Of a stretch of DNA of 64,000 nt, positions 23,939-33,273 are shown piece after piece. Position 1 is the first letter of the stretch. The number at the start of each line of letters is the position of its first letter. A program made the translations under genes and the position numbers. This DNA is from CAYPCH01 sp964409165 (GTDB taxonomy: Bacteria; Bacillota; Clostridia; Acetivibrionales; Acetivibrionaceae). Location: positions 1 to 64,000 of the forward strand of contig CAYPCH010000002.1 of the NCBI GenBank assembly GCA_964409165.1, given 5' to 3'. The notes beneath the pieces are model-generated. The model did not search any database. It saw only the letters and a program-made list of their open reading frames with translations, and was not told the origin of the DNA.

Positions 23939-23977
23939 TTGAAAAAGAGTTCAATATGCTATATCATTATATTATAA
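23939..23977 (+). CDS. 12-residue ORF with a very strong ribosome binding site (possible leader peptide)
   Basis: TTG at 23939 follows GGAGGGAGG by seven bases and encodes MKKSSICYIIIL before TAA. It is too short to be a normal protein. It could be a leader peptide for the recombinase gene 26 bases downstream, or the left-over start of a lost secreted protein. Confidence 0.3.
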   Translation: MKKSSICYIIIL

Positions 23978-24003
23978 TACAGTTTACGAATTGAGGTTTA
24001 CAA

Positions 24004-25011
24004 ATGAAAAATATTTATGATTACGAAATGCCTTTAATTTTAAGAGACTTTTTAAATTACCTTCAAACTATCCGTGGAAAATCAATAAACACAATTAAAG
24101 TATATTTCTATGACTTAAGAGTATTTTTCCGGTTTTTAAAAATCCATAAAAATCTGATTGACAGTAAAACTGAGTTTACTTCAATTGATATATCTGACAT
24201 TGATATAAATATTATAAAAACTGTTTCATTGAGTGATTTATATGCTTTTATGTCATATGCCAGCAATGTGCGTGACAATACTTCCCACGCCCGTGCAAGA
24301 AAAGTTGCAAGTTTAAAATCCTTTTTCAATTATATTACAAATAAAGCAAAACTCTTGGAGTCCAACCCTGCCGCCGAACTCGAATCACCAAAAATAATCA
24401 AAAGATTGCCAAGATATCTGAATATCGAAGAAAGCAAACAACTGCTTACATCAGTAAATGGTGAGTATTCAGAACGAAATTACGCAATTATTACACTTTT
24501 TCTGAATTGCGGTATGAGATTATCCGAATTGGTGGGTATAAATTTAAATAACATAAAAAACAACACATTAACAGTTATAGGTAAAGGTGATAAAGAAAGA
24601 TCAATTCCTCTTAATAAAGCCTGTGTAGACGCTATAGAATCCTACATGAAGGTACGCCCGACAAACGGTGTAAAAGACCGGAATGCTTTATTTTTAAGCA
24701 AACGCAGACAGCGTATAAGTAAAGAGTCGGTACAGAAAATTGTTAAAAGGTTTATCAAAGAATCCGGTCTTGACCCACAAAGATACTCCACTCACAAACT
24801 AAGGCATACGGCGGCTACTTTGATGTACAAGTATGGCAACGTCGATATTAGAGCATTACAGGAATTATTGGGTCATGAAAGTATTGCAACAACAGAAATA
24901 TATACGCATTTAGACAAGCAACAGTTAAAAGATGCTGTAGACAGTAATCCTCTATCTGATTTTAGCAGGAATAGTGACGACAAAACCAGCAAAAACGACC
25001 AAATCGACTAA
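24004..25011 (+). CDS. Tyrosine recombinase (XerC/XerD-like)
   Basis: 335 residues. An N-terminal SAM-like core-binding domain (about 10-130) and a catalytic domain with all active residues: Arg in CGMRLSELVGI, Lys in GKGDKERSIPL, HKLRHTAAT (His-x-x-Arg), LGHES (His) and the nucleophile Tyr in TTEIYTHLD. The C-terminal tail is acidic and rich in Ser and Asp. It resembles the chromosome-dimer recombinases XerC/XerD of clostridia rather than a phage integrase, with no attachment site, excisionase or phage genes nearby. It is preceded by an unusual hairpin and mini-ORF. Confidence 0.9.
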   Translation: MKNIYDYEMPLILRDFLNYLQTIRGKSINTIKVYFYDLRVFFRFLKIHKNLIDSKTEFTSIDISDIDINIIKTVSLSDLYAFMSYASNVRDNTSHARARKVASLKSFFNYITNKAKLLESNPAAELESPKIIKRLPRYLNIEESKQLLTSVNGEYSERNYAIITLFLNCGMRLSELVGINLNNIKNNTLTVIGKGDKERSIPLNKACVDAIESYMKVRPTNGVKDRNALFLSKRRQRISKESVQKIVKRFIKESGLDPQRYSTHKLRHTAATLMYKYGNVDIRALQELLGHESIATTEIYTHLDKQQLKDAVDSNPLSDFSRNSDDKTSKNDQID

Positions 25012-25096
25012 AAGGATAAATAAAGCCCTTTATATTATGGGCATTTTGAAGTAAAATAGATATAACAAAACACATATATGTAGGGGGAATAACCTG

Positions 25097-26542
25097 ATGA
25101 GGAAAGTACTTAAGATAATATCTATACTAATATTTACAATTGCTATTCTTGTATCATGCAACAATAACAATCCTGTGGAATCGTCTCCGACTCCTGATAC
25201 AACACAGCAAACAAATGACCCAAACGAATTTGTAGTTCCCGATGATTATGTTAATCCTGAGATGGCTATAAGAAGTATGGATAATCTTCTTACTCTGCCA
25301 CGTACTCTTAGAATCAAAAAACCGGGAGGAAGTATTTATTTCAATGCTTCTGACAATCTTACAACCGCTGTTACTGATATTTTGATTAAAGCATCTCCTT
25401 CCAATGACGAATCTGATGAAGACGCTAAATTTATTGAAAATTATGATTTCACAAAATATGACTATGTGCTTCAGTACAGTGGTGCAGCAAGTATTATGGT
25501 TTCATTGGAAAACAATATGTACTTTTTTGAAGGAACGAAGCAACTGTACAAACTATATGGTGACAGTAGCGATTTCTGGTCATGGTTAAATTTTGATGAT
25601 ATACAAAGAACCGTGGATTTGGCTGATAATCCGGAGGAATACACTGTTTTGTCATCCCTTTATAAACATGATATTAATGGTGATGGTTCGGACGAAGACG
25701 TATATCTTGTATATAAAAGAGAAAGGAATACTGATTTTTACGGTAATCTATATCTTAAAGTTGGTGATTCTGAAGCCTTGATATATAATCATATGTTGTG
25801 GCAGAATATCCCTGTCAGCTCCATGAATAGAGTACCCTCTCTACTCTTTTTGCCTCAGACAGACAGCAAAAACGTGGCTATGGTATCCACCTTGACATGG
25901 GCCACTAACGAACTAGGAGCAACTGCGAACGTAACGGCTTTTATATATGAAGATGGAGATCTTAAATTGATTGATTTTGGACCTCCGGATATAAATTTTG
26001 AATTTGAAGACGGGAATAAAAAATATACAGCTGAGTTTCCACAGTTGAATAAGACTCTTGACATAGAATTTGATCCTGAGAATTTTGTCAGATATGTAGG
26101 AAGAAACTATACATTAAAAGAAGTTCTTGAAGACAAAATAGAATTTACAAACCATGCCCTTTCGTTTAGAATAGCTGATTATAATGACGATGGAAAGCTT
26201 GAAATAGGTAGTATGTCATCTTTATTGTTTGAACCTACTTTAAAAATGAGTATTGGTACACTGTATACTTTTTTTGAGTGTACAAACGATTCTATGACTC
26301 CTGTTAAAGCAATAATTGCTCCCCCATACGATGACAATGACCAGAGTGCCAAGATCAAAATTGAAGTATATAAAACAATTTTTTATTATGGAAGCCTTGC
26401 AGTTGATGATAAAGGAATTAATGACGCCAACTTCCAAACTGTAGAAGAATTTACTTCCGAAGATATAAAATCAACTATTGATGAACTGGTAAAGGACAAC
26501 TTCTTAACACTTAAAGATAACAAATTATATATCAAATATTGA
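25097..26542 (+). CDS. Lipoprotein with calcium-loop-like repeats, unknown function
   Basis: 481 residues. Lipoprotein signal peptide with lipobox ILVSC (Cys21), then a Ser/Thr/Pro-rich spacer. The body contains two acidic loop motifs, HDINGDGSDEDVYL (about 195) and IADYNDDGKLEIGS (about 360), like the FG-GAP/VCBS calcium loops of surface proteins, in a largely beta-rich sequence. The ATG follows AGGGGG. It reads towards the VanY-like gene and shares a bidirectional terminator with it. I do not recognise the family as a whole. Confidence 0.75.
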   Translation: MRKVLKIISILIFTIAILVSCNNNNPVESSPTPDTTQQTNDPNEFVVPDDYVNPEMAIRSMDNLLTLPRTLRIKKPGGSIYFNASDNLTTAVTDILIKASPSNDESDEDAKFIENYDFTKYDYVLQYSGAASIMVSLENNMYFFEGTKQLYKLYGDSSDFWSWLNFDDIQRTVDLADNPEEYTVLSSLYKHDINGDGSDEDVYLVYKRERNTDFYGNLYLKVGDSEALIYNHMLWQNIPVSSMNRVPSLLFLPQTDSKNVAMVSTLTWATNELGATANVTAFIYEDGDLKLIDFGPPDINFEFEDGNKKYTAEFPQLNKTLDIEFDPENFVRYVGRNYTLKEVLEDKIEFTNHALSFRIADYNDDGKLEIGSMSSLLFEPTLKMSIGTLYTFFECTNDSMTPVKAIIAPPYDDNDQSAKIKIEVYKTIFYYGSLAVDDKGINDANFQTVEEFTSEDIKSTIDELVKDNFLTLKDNKLYIKY

Positions 26543-26547
26543 TTGTT

Positions 26548-26591
26548 TATAGAGGAAGCAGAGGGACGGTTCTTTTGCTTCCTTATCTATA
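26548..26591. terminator. Bidirectional hairpin between convergent genes, GGGACGGTTCTT loop (copy 2)
   Basis: TATAGAGGAAGCA (26548-26560) pairs with TGCTTCCTTATCTATA (26576-26591). The loop contains AGGGACGGTTCTT (26562-26574), identical to the loop at 3399-3411. It overlaps the stop codon of the minus-strand gene. Confidence 0.7.
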
Positions 26592-27510
26592 ACGTGTCAA
26601 TCATCTTTATGAATTTCTTTACCTGTGCATCATCTTCTGGAAACCCATAATACCAAGGTTCTATGGCCTCGTGTTCTTCCACATGATACCTCGCCTTTGT
26701 AATAAGTTCAGGTCTGTATTCAAAATGGAGAATGTCAAAATGTCCCCACTTGCCTCCCCATATGAAATCATTATTCTCAAAAGCCCTTACTACATCCATT
26801 GGATATGAGTCTAATCTCTTCTGACCCTGCTCTTTTGTAGCCCATCTCCAGTAATCCCTTTTATCACTTTTTAAATCAACTGCTATCCCAAAAGAGTGTG
26901 GGCTTAACTGGTTTGTTCCTGCAATAATTCTGTAGTTAAATGTTCCATTAACAGGATAAACAAAACCGTATATACTATTTCGTTGTTGTGCTATGGCCAA
27001 AATTTCGTTAAAAGCCTGCCGCATTGACTTAGATGCGTTATTGTTTTTGTTAAATGAAAAATTCTTCCCTCCTATATTCACATTAGTCAGATTTTTCATT
27101 ATCTGCTCTTTTGATGAGCCATAAACCTCCTTTAGAAGTCCGTATACTCTCAAACGTCCAGGATCAAATCCCTGGGGCATTATAGTATCAATATTCCAAA
27201 GTGGATAAACCTGTTCCATCATATCCTGTAAATCTGCATTGCTCAGTTTTTCATCAAAACTCTTTTTTCTGCCGTCGTCGTATATTATGCGTCTCCCCGA
27301 CCTCATCTTCAGATAAATTAATCCGTTAGCATCCTTTTCAACATTTTCTATGTAATCAGGATAGGACATCATAAGGCAAAGCAGGTCTCTTTTCATAGTT
27401 GTATCATATACAGATGTTACAGAGGTTGAACTCTCTGTTTCTTGTTGCAGGCACCCGAAAAGTAAGACAGCAAATAACACTATGATTATAAGAATACATG
27501 CTTTTTTCAT
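26587..27510 (-). CDS. Lipoprotein M15 D-alanyl-D-alanine carboxypeptidase (VanY-like)
   Basis: 307 residues. Lipobox VLLFGC (Cys20). The C-terminal half has the M15 zinc peptidase motifs: SPHSFGIAVDL (His and Asp ligands) and WGHFDILHFEYRPE (second His). These enzymes trim D-Ala from peptidoglycan stems or act on muropeptides, here at the outer face of the membrane. The start follows AGAGGA. It is probably co-oriented with the 3D-domain gene upstream, from which a 15-bp hairpin separates it. Confidence 0.88.
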   Translation of the reverse strand: MKKACILIIIVLFAVLLFGCLQQETESSTSVTSVYDTTMKRDLLCLMMSYPDYIENVEKDANGLIYLKMRSGRRIIYDDGRKKSFDEKLSNADLQDMMEQVYPLWNIDTIMPQGFDPGRLRVYGLLKEVYGSSKEQIMKNLTNVNIGGKNFSFNKNNNASKSMRQAFNEILAIAQQRNSIYGFVYPVNGTFNYRIIAGTNQLSPHSFGIAVDLKSDKRDYWRWATKEQGQKRLDSYPMDVVRAFENNDFIWGGKWGHFDILHFEYRPELITKARYHVEEHEAIEPWYYGFPEDDAQVKKFIKMIDTL

Positions 27511-27522
27511 AGCTAATCCTCT

Positions 27523-27574
27523 AATTAAAAGAAAGTTATATGTAACATGTTATTCATACAACTTTCTTTTAATT
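27523..27574 (-). terminator. 15-bp hairpin between the 3D-domain gene and the M15 gene
   Basis: AATTAAAAGAAAGTT (27523-27537) is perfectly inverted at 27560-27574. On the minus strand the second arm is T-rich, as in a terminator for the 3D-domain gene. Confidence 0.6.
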
Positions 27575-27598
27575 CAGAGATTTGCTAAAACTCTATAA

Positions 27599-28981
27599 TT
27601 ATTCAAGTATATATACCACAACATTCTGTTTGCCGAACTTCAATGCTTTGGCATGTATTATTCTTTCACCTGGTTCGTCTTCACCAAAGAAAATGTCGAT
27701 AATATCGTCCTTTACCAACCTTCCTGTATCTTCTGCAATATATATTCCTGTAAGTTCTTTATAGTTTTCCGGAAAAACAATGTATAATTTGCTTTTTAAA
27801 GGTATAACAGAAGGGTCAACTGCAACCGTTCTTCCAACTTCCGCTCTGGTTCCTGTAAAAGTAATCCCGTATTGCGGATGGTCTTTTGTTTTGCTGCAGC
27901 TTTCAACTGAAAGGTCATATGCCGTTGCTCTCATATTCAGTTTCTTTTTGTAATTACTTATAATATTTCCGGTTCTGATTTTGGTATCAGCTCTTGAAAT
28001 GGTGTATTCATTTGATTTGGAAATTATTCTCCTTAATTGTTCGGATCTGTTTTCAGAAGTTTCGTCTGTTTTCTGGCTCATACTATCTAGTGAGTTGACT
28101 GTCAAATACACCAAACTATCACTGGATTCATTAATGCAGTGCATCAGATTATTAGCAGTTAATGCGGGCTTTACTACAAAAAAAGCAACTGTATTTCCAT
28201 TCTTCTCAGGAATATTGAAAATAGTAAATATAATTGCCAGAATCAGAATGAATCCTATGGCTGCTGTAAAAGCTGCTTTGTTAAACAATAAATATAAAGA
28301 TCTGATCTTTTGAAAGAAAATAATAATTTTATCCTGTATGTAACCGATTGCTTCTTTCTTATTATCTATATCCAAGACTTCACTGCCTTGTGTTTTAAAG
28401 TCGTGTGTATCTTTAATAGTGTCATCTGTATCACTAATATAAGGTAACTCATTGGTTACCATTTCTTCATTTTCGGCTACGTTTTTAATTTCGTTTAAAT
28501 TAATGTATTCTTCAGTATTTGCCGTATTTTCATTTTGAACTGCATTTTCTATTGCTTCTTTAAATATATTTTTCTCATTATTAACCAACTGTAGAACATG
28601 ACTCTTTATAACAGGTCTTAAAAAAGGCTTGTCCAATGTTACAGCCGACCACTCTGAGAGTTGATCCATAAACTCCCCATCTTTTTTATCAATTTTTAAA
28701 GATGCTCTGAAAATGTCGGCAGCACTAACTGAAAAGACTTGTTTTTCTACTGCCTCCATAAAAACCGTAAGTAGTATTTCGTTTCTATATTCTTTATTTA
28801 TAGATGACATTTTAATATGTAATATTCTCTTGACAGCATCAGCAAAGATAACGGCATTGTTTGAAGATGGACTATTCTGGTATTTGGTTTTTATAAATTT
28901 TCTCAAGTCAGATACATTTTTTTGAGTCAATATCACCCGTTGGTCTAACTCGTCAAGGATATAGCTTATGTTTCCTTCCAC
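27599..28981 (-). CDS. Membrane-anchored 3D-domain protein (YabE/YocH-like)
   Basis: 460 residues starting at GTG behind GGAGG. The N-terminal ~225 residues are hydrophilic and helical, without a family I recognise. A single membrane helix (AAFTAAIGFILILAIIFTIF) lies near 235-255. The C-terminus (about 345-460) is a 3D (Asp-Asp-Asp) domain: MRATAYDLSVESC, GRTVAVDPSVIPLKSKLYIV and AEDTGRLVKDDIIDIFFG. 3D domains share the double-psi barrel of MltA lytic transglycosylases and occur in spore and cell-wall hydrolases. The large cytoplasmic part makes this architecture unusual. Confidence 0.82.
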   Translation of the reverse strand: MEGNISYILDELDQRVILTQKNVSDLRKFIKTKYQNSPSSNNAVIFADAVKRILHIKMSSINKEYRNEILLTVFMEAVEKQVFSVSAADIFRASLKIDKKDGEFMDQLSEWSAVTLDKPFLRPVIKSHVLQLVNNEKNIFKEAIENAVQNENTANTEEYINLNEIKNVAENEEMVTNELPYISDTDDTIKDTHDFKTQGSEVLDIDNKKEAIGYIQDKIIIFFQKIRSLYLLFNKAAFTAAIGFILILAIIFTIFNIPEKNGNTVAFFVVKPALTANNLMHCINESSDSLVYLTVNSLDSMSQKTDETSENRSEQLRRIISKSNEYTISRADTKIRTGNIISNYKKKLNMRATAYDLSVESCSKTKDHPQYGITFTGTRAEVGRTVAVDPSVIPLKSKLYIVFPENYKELTGIYIAEDTGRLVKDDIIDIFFGEDEPGERIIHAKALKFGKQNVVVYILE

Positions 28982-29276
28982 TCAAAAACCTCCATAAAAT
29001 ACTGCAAATACTTCGATAACCATTTCTACAACACTCAAACCCCATAAAAAAGTGTATAAAACTTATGGCTATAATTTATCGATTGCCTTATACATATTTT
29101 TCATAACATAATTATACCACATTATTCGATCTTAGTAATTCAAATATTTATAGAATTTTATGAATTCAACTTCCAAAGCGACATATTAAATTTGGTCAAC
29201 CTGTATCTTTCTAACCCATATGCATAATTTCAATTCCACAAAAAACCATTTATTTTCTTTAATATTTACAAGCCTT
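28982..29276. other. Intergenic stretch without recognisable features
   Basis: AT-rich region upstream of the 3D-domain gene and downstream of the ABC ATPase gene. Nothing structured was seen. Confidence 0.5.
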
Positions 29277-29933
29277 TTATTTAATCATTAATAGTTTTCC
29301 TCCATCCATTTCGTAAACAGTATCACAAAGAATACTAATGTCCTCTGTATTGTGACTTGCAATAATAATCGTTTTACCTTCATCACGTAGTTGAATTAAA
29401 AGCTGACGAACATACTCTATTCCGTTTTTATCAATACCATTCATTGGCTCATCAAGTATAAGAATTGAAGGTTCCTCCATTATAGCCTGTGCAATACCCA
29501 ATCTCTGTCTCATACCGAGAGAGTATTTCCCAACCCACTTTTTGCTATCAGCGTCAAGTCCTACCCGATTTATAGCAGCTTTAATATCATCATTTTTGAT
29601 TTTCTTATTAATTGAAGATAAAAATTTTAAGTTTTTAAAAGCACTGTAATTTGGCAAAAAACCGGGCGCTTCAATAATTATACCTACATCATCCGGCACA
29701 TCTGTATCTTTTCCTATACATTTACCGTTTACAATAATTTCTCCTGATGTAACTGGTGTAAAACCACAGATACATTTTAAAAGTACTGTCTTACCGGAGC
29801 CATTATGTCCTACTAGTCCATGTATTTTATTCCTTTCAAATGAAACATAAATGTTACTTAAGACTTGGACTCCTTTATATATTTTACAAACATCATTAAC
29901 TTCAATTATTGAATTTTTCATAACTGTACTCAT
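29277..29933 (-). CDS. ABC transporter ATP-binding protein
   Basis: 218 residues. Walker A GHNGSGKTVLLK, signature YSLGMRQRLGIAQAI, Walker B SILILDEPMNGID. It belongs with the ABC-2 type exporter ATPases of the CcmA/bacitracin class. It is the last gene of a minus-strand set: small secreted protein (32884-33273), lipoprotein, two ABC-2 permeases, then this ATPase. The cargo may be the small protein or a compound linked to it, but this is inference from gene order. Confidence 0.92.
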   Translation of the reverse strand: MSTVMKNSIIEVNDVCKIYKGVQVLSNIYVSFERNKIHGLVGHNGSGKTVLLKCICGFTPVTSGEIIVNGKCIGKDTDVPDDVGIIIEAPGFLPNYSAFKNLKFLSSINKKIKNDDIKAAINRVGLDADSKKWVGKYSLGMRQRLGIAQAIMEEPSILILDEPMNGIDKNGIEYVRQLLIQLRDEGKTIIIASHNTEDISILCDTVYEMDGGKLLMIK

Positions 29934-29997
29934 TCCTTTCGAAAGCTTAAAGGTAAAACAAATTTTTGTGTTTAAGCTATAAAATATATCTTTTTAA

Positions 29998-30852
29998 TCA
30001 CACAGGTGGTAATACCTGTATATCACGTTTACGTACTGATAAAACAGCAGCCACACTTAATATAACAATAGACACCAAGAAAAAAATATATGCATAAAGG
30101 TTAGTTGGACGTGGAGATAAGCCACTTGGGTCAAGAATAGTCAAACGTGCCATAGATACTGGAGAAAAGTGATTCATATAGTAAGGAAGTGAATTCGAAA
30201 TTGTAATATCTAAAAAGACAATAGCTGAGGCTATAATAGCTCCTATCGCACGATTAAAACTTACATTAAATATAAAAATTATAAGGCCAAGCATAGTTCC
30301 GGCACACCAGTCTAAAAGGATACTTAATCCAAAGGCCTGCAAAGGGCTATACATTACTTGAATTCTGTAATCAATAGGCAAGTCTATACCATATAATTGG
30401 CCTATATTTGTTTGTGAAAGTGTACTGAGAATTTTTCCCCAATTATTGCTCAAGAATATATTAGGAAAAAGAATTAATATACTTAATACAACTATAAATA
30501 TAAAATATATAGCAGTACTTAACATGATATAAAGAACTTGACCTAGAGCCCACGTTGTGCGACCACTTCGTATCATAAGATATGGTTGCCACGCATCAAT
30601 AAATGGTGCATCACAAAATAGAAATACAATACCTAACATCAGCATACATTGTGTAATAGAATAATTAGATATAAATGGAATTAGCCAAGGAGTAACTCTG
30701 TAATTCAACTTTTTTGTTAAACCGGATATAGGGTAAACATAGTTTAACATAAGCATAATAAGTAAAATTGATAAAATGTATATTCTGGGATTTGTAGCCC
30801 ATTTTCTGATGTTGCTAACACATATAGAAGAAGCCTTTCTAATATTATCCAT
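29998..30852 (-). CDS. ABC-2 type permease
   Basis: 284 residues with about six membrane helices (near 25-42, 60-80, 105-130, 170-200, 205-225 and 250-272). No motif beyond the membrane pattern, which is that of ABC-2 transporter permeases. The start overlaps the end of the neighbouring permease by eight bases, and the ATPase follows 65 bp later. It probably pairs with 30845-31627 as a heterodimer. Confidence 0.8.
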   Translation of the reverse strand: MDNIRKASSICVSNIRKWATNPRIYILSILLIMLMLNYVYPISGLTKKLNYRVTPWLIPFISNYSITQCMLMLGIVFLFCDAPFIDAWQPYLMIRSGRTTWALGQVLYIMLSTAIYFIFIVVLSILILFPNIFLSNNWGKILSTLSQTNIGQLYGIDLPIDYRIQVMYSPLQAFGLSILLDWCAGTMLGLIIFIFNVSFNRAIGAIIASAIVFLDITISNSLPYYMNHFSPVSMARLTILDPSGLSPRPTNLYAYIFFLVSIVILSVAAVLSVRKRDIQVLPPV

Positions 30853-31627
30853 TGGCTAACCTCCGCTCTGTATTACGGACAAATAATAAACCTATACCAA
30901 AAGTAATTGTACAGAATAAAAGTGTAATATAAAGTAAGCTCCCAAACAGTCCTCCCATTATACATCTTCCTTGAGTAATAACATTTAGGCGAAGCCACAT
31001 TGGGAATGAGTTCGTTATTAGATTAATAAAATAGTACAAAATAAAAGGCGTAAACAAAGCTACAAATCTATTTAATATGTAAGTTGATGAACAGAGACCC
31101 ACGACAGACCATAACGCTCCTGCAAGAAACCACAAATAAATATGAATTAGGAAATACAAGATATAGTGCTTATTTATAAGCAACTCACCTCCAAGTGTGG
31201 TTTCAGCAAAGAATCGAAAGTTACTTGAGTTAGAAGAAACAAGAGGTATCTTTAATAATAGTGAGAGAATAAATAAAGACATTCCTAAAGCAATTGCAGT
31301 TCCAGACGATACAGCACACGCTATAAATTTTGAAAATCCGTACCTATTTATCCCACTACGAATAACAGATAATTTTATAAATTGGCTGTTCCAATCACTA
31401 TAAAAGCTTGTTGAAAATGGGAATGCACAAAATAGGATTACCAACATATTAAATGTACTGGATATACTAAAGAATTTAAATAAAAATAATATATCTTCTG
31501 CATATGATATTTCACTCCACACCCCTATAAAATGTACAATATACACGCCAATCACAGCTATAAAAAAATTTTTTGAGCTAAAGGATCTCCATAAATCCGT
31601 AGACATAGTTATTAATAGTTGTTTCAT
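30845..31627 (-). CDS. ABC-2 type permease
   Basis: 260 residues with about six membrane helices and the same overall plan as the following gene (30 to 35 percent hydrophobic helices, FSTSFYSDWNSQFIKLSVIR loop between helices 2 and 3 typical of ABC-2 permeases). The stop overlaps the start of the partner permease, so translation is coupled. A lipoprotein gene ends 15 bp upstream. Confidence 0.8.
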   Translation of the reverse strand: MKQLLITMSTDLWRSFSSKNFFIAVIGVYIVHFIGVWSEISYAEDILFLFKFFSISSTFNMLVILFCAFPFSTSFYSDWNSQFIKLSVIRSGINRYGFSKFIACAVSSGTAIALGMSLFILSLLLKIPLVSSNSSNFRFFAETTLGGELLINKHYILYFLIHIYLWFLAGALWSVVGLCSSTYILNRFVALFTPFILYYFINLITNSFPMWLRLNVITQGRCIMGGLFGSLLYITLLFCTITFGIGLLFVRNTERRLANG

Positions 31628-31642
31628 TATATACCTCTCTAA

Positions 31643-32812
31643 TTATAAGATTTCATCTCCAGTAATTGCGTTTATACGTACATAAGTAATAAATTTTCTT
31701 TTTTCGGAATCATTTGATTCAGTTTTAAATAACCATGTTGGAATCAAATTTACTCCATCATAGTCTACTGCTCCCGTTTTCGAGTCAATACTTACATCAG
31801 TTAGTATAGGTGTATACACAATAGCAATCTCTGTTATCCTAATTTGATTTATCAATATTATATCATCATACTTTTTTTTAACTATGTTAATCGCTTGATC
31901 CATAGAAATAATTGGTAAAAGTTCGTTATTTAGTCTATTTATCTTCTGATATACCGTACCATTTGTTTTACAAAGTTCAACTCCATTTTTGGAAATAATC
32001 ACCTCTATTTCGGATCCTCTAATAGGAAGAGTAGAAGCTTGATCAGTATATCCAATAGTATCACATGGAATACCATTTAATTCAATAGGAAAAAACATAT
32101 AATAGAATTCATCTTCTTTAGTCCATTTATCTTTTATTTTACATTCGGCCAATTCAATAAATTCTTTAATGCCATCCATATTCAAATAAGTTTCTTGTTC
32201 TCTTTGAAGAGTCTCGAAATCAACAGCATATATTTTAGGTGTATAGGGGGTTATATTGAGAGATTTTAAAATGTTTATAGCCATTGACACAGCCTTTTGC
32301 TTAGGCATAAAATCAAGTTCTTGCTGTTTGAACTCTGAAAAGTTTCTAGAATTAATAACTCCTCCTTGTATAAAATCATTTAAAGTAGAATAGTAACTAA
32401 ATGATTTATTTCCTTCACGAACCACAAGACATTTATTATCATTAGTGTATATTGTATGAGTTACATTTTTCTCTTCTTTAATATTTTTTGAATCAAAAAA
32501 TATACTGCATAGTTTTTTTAAATCAAATTTTTCAGATTCAACTTGGAGTACTGCAGCTTTTGTTATATTATTTGACTTTACTTCAGCATCCACAACAAGA
32601 TTCTTTTCCAATTCCTTTTGGTATCTATTACGATTATCATTTAATAAATCGGATGTATTTTCATTTGACAATATAGACGTATTATTGGGAGCTGGGGTTT
32701 GAAAACTATGCTTAGTGTTTTTAATCTCTTCGGTAGTACATCCAGAAATTATAAATGCAAATATAAAAACTAAAAGTAGAAAAATTAGAAAAAATTTTAT
32801 TAATATTTTCAC
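31643..32812 (-). CDS. Lipoprotein of unknown function in the ABC export cluster
   Basis: 389 residues. Signal peptide with lipobox IISGC (Cys25). The body shows repeated alpha/beta units, and it ends with FITYVRINAITGDEIL, a pattern seen in PepSY- and YycI-like extracytoplasmic domains. The resemblance is weak and I would not name it on that basis. Its place between the small secreted protein and the ABC-2 permeases suggests a partner or immunity-type role at the cell surface. Confidence 0.65.
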   Translation of the reverse strand: MKILIKFFLIFLLLVFIFAFIISGCTTEEIKNTKHSFQTPAPNNTSILSNENTSDLLNDNRNRYQKELEKNLVVDAEVKSNNITKAAVLQVESEKFDLKKLCSIFFDSKNIKEEKNVTHTIYTNDNKCLVVREGNKSFSYYSTLNDFIQGGVINSRNFSEFKQQELDFMPKQKAVSMAINILKSLNITPYTPKIYAVDFETLQREQETYLNMDGIKEFIELAECKIKDKWTKEDEFYYMFFPIELNGIPCDTIGYTDQASTLPIRGSEIEVIISKNGVELCKTNGTVYQKINRLNNELLPIISMDQAINIVKKKYDDIILINQIRITEIAIVYTPILTDVSIDSKTGAVDYDGVNLIPTWLFKTESNDSEKRKFITYVRINAITGDEIL

Positions 32813-32883
32813 TATAAATTCACCTCTTATATTTGATAAAACAGGCTGAAATTGGCGAGTATATCAGCTTGTTTTATACTAAA

Positions 32884-33273
32884 TTATGGAGTCCAATTGC
32901 CAGCAGCATAGTCCCTTCGACTGTCATTATCGGGCACATCATAACCGTTAAGGTAATAGTCTGTACCATATACGCCCATATTATTGTTGTAATCCAATGT
33001 TTTTGCTATAGCAATAGTAAAATATTTACCTTCGGTAGCTGACGCAGCATCTGAGGCACGCCTAACACGACAAAATAAATATGTATCTTTACCAAGTTCT
33101 GTTACACTAACTATTGCGTAATCTTTATTATTTGTTTTTGTTACAGTATCAGAACTCTCATGATGACCTTCCCATAAAGCAAAATCAAACCATCCAGTAT
33201 CAGCAAAAGCAACCATACTTGATGTCATAATAGCAAGTATTAACATAGTTACTGCTAAAATTCTTTTGTTCAT
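32884..33273 (-). CDS. Small secreted protein, possible bacteriocin-like product
   Basis: 129 residues. Clear signal peptide (MNKRILAVTMLILAIMTSSM, cleavage near AFA-DTG) leaving about 104 residues: Trp-rich start (GWFDFALWEGHHESSD), one Cys, and a C-terminus DYAAGNWTP. The start follows GAGGAGG. It leads a minus-strand set with a lipoprotein and an ABC-2 exporter. Length and layout resemble the small exported proteins of the DUF2712 type found near ABC transporters, but the match is by eye only. It could be a bacteriocin, a signalling protein or a cell-surface stress protein. Confidence 0.65.
   Translation of the reverse strand: MNKRILAVTMLILAIMTSSMVAFADTGWFDFALWEGHHESSDTVTKTNNKDYAIVSVTELGKDTYLFCRVRRASDAASATEGKYFTIAIAKTLDYNNNMGVYGTDYYLNGYDVPDNDSRRDYAAGNWTP

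Noticed and set aside
24004..25011. Prophage or integrative element marked by the tyrosine recombinase
   Set aside because: No tRNA, attachment repeats, excisionase or phage genes are nearby, and the protein looks like a XerC/D-type enzyme.
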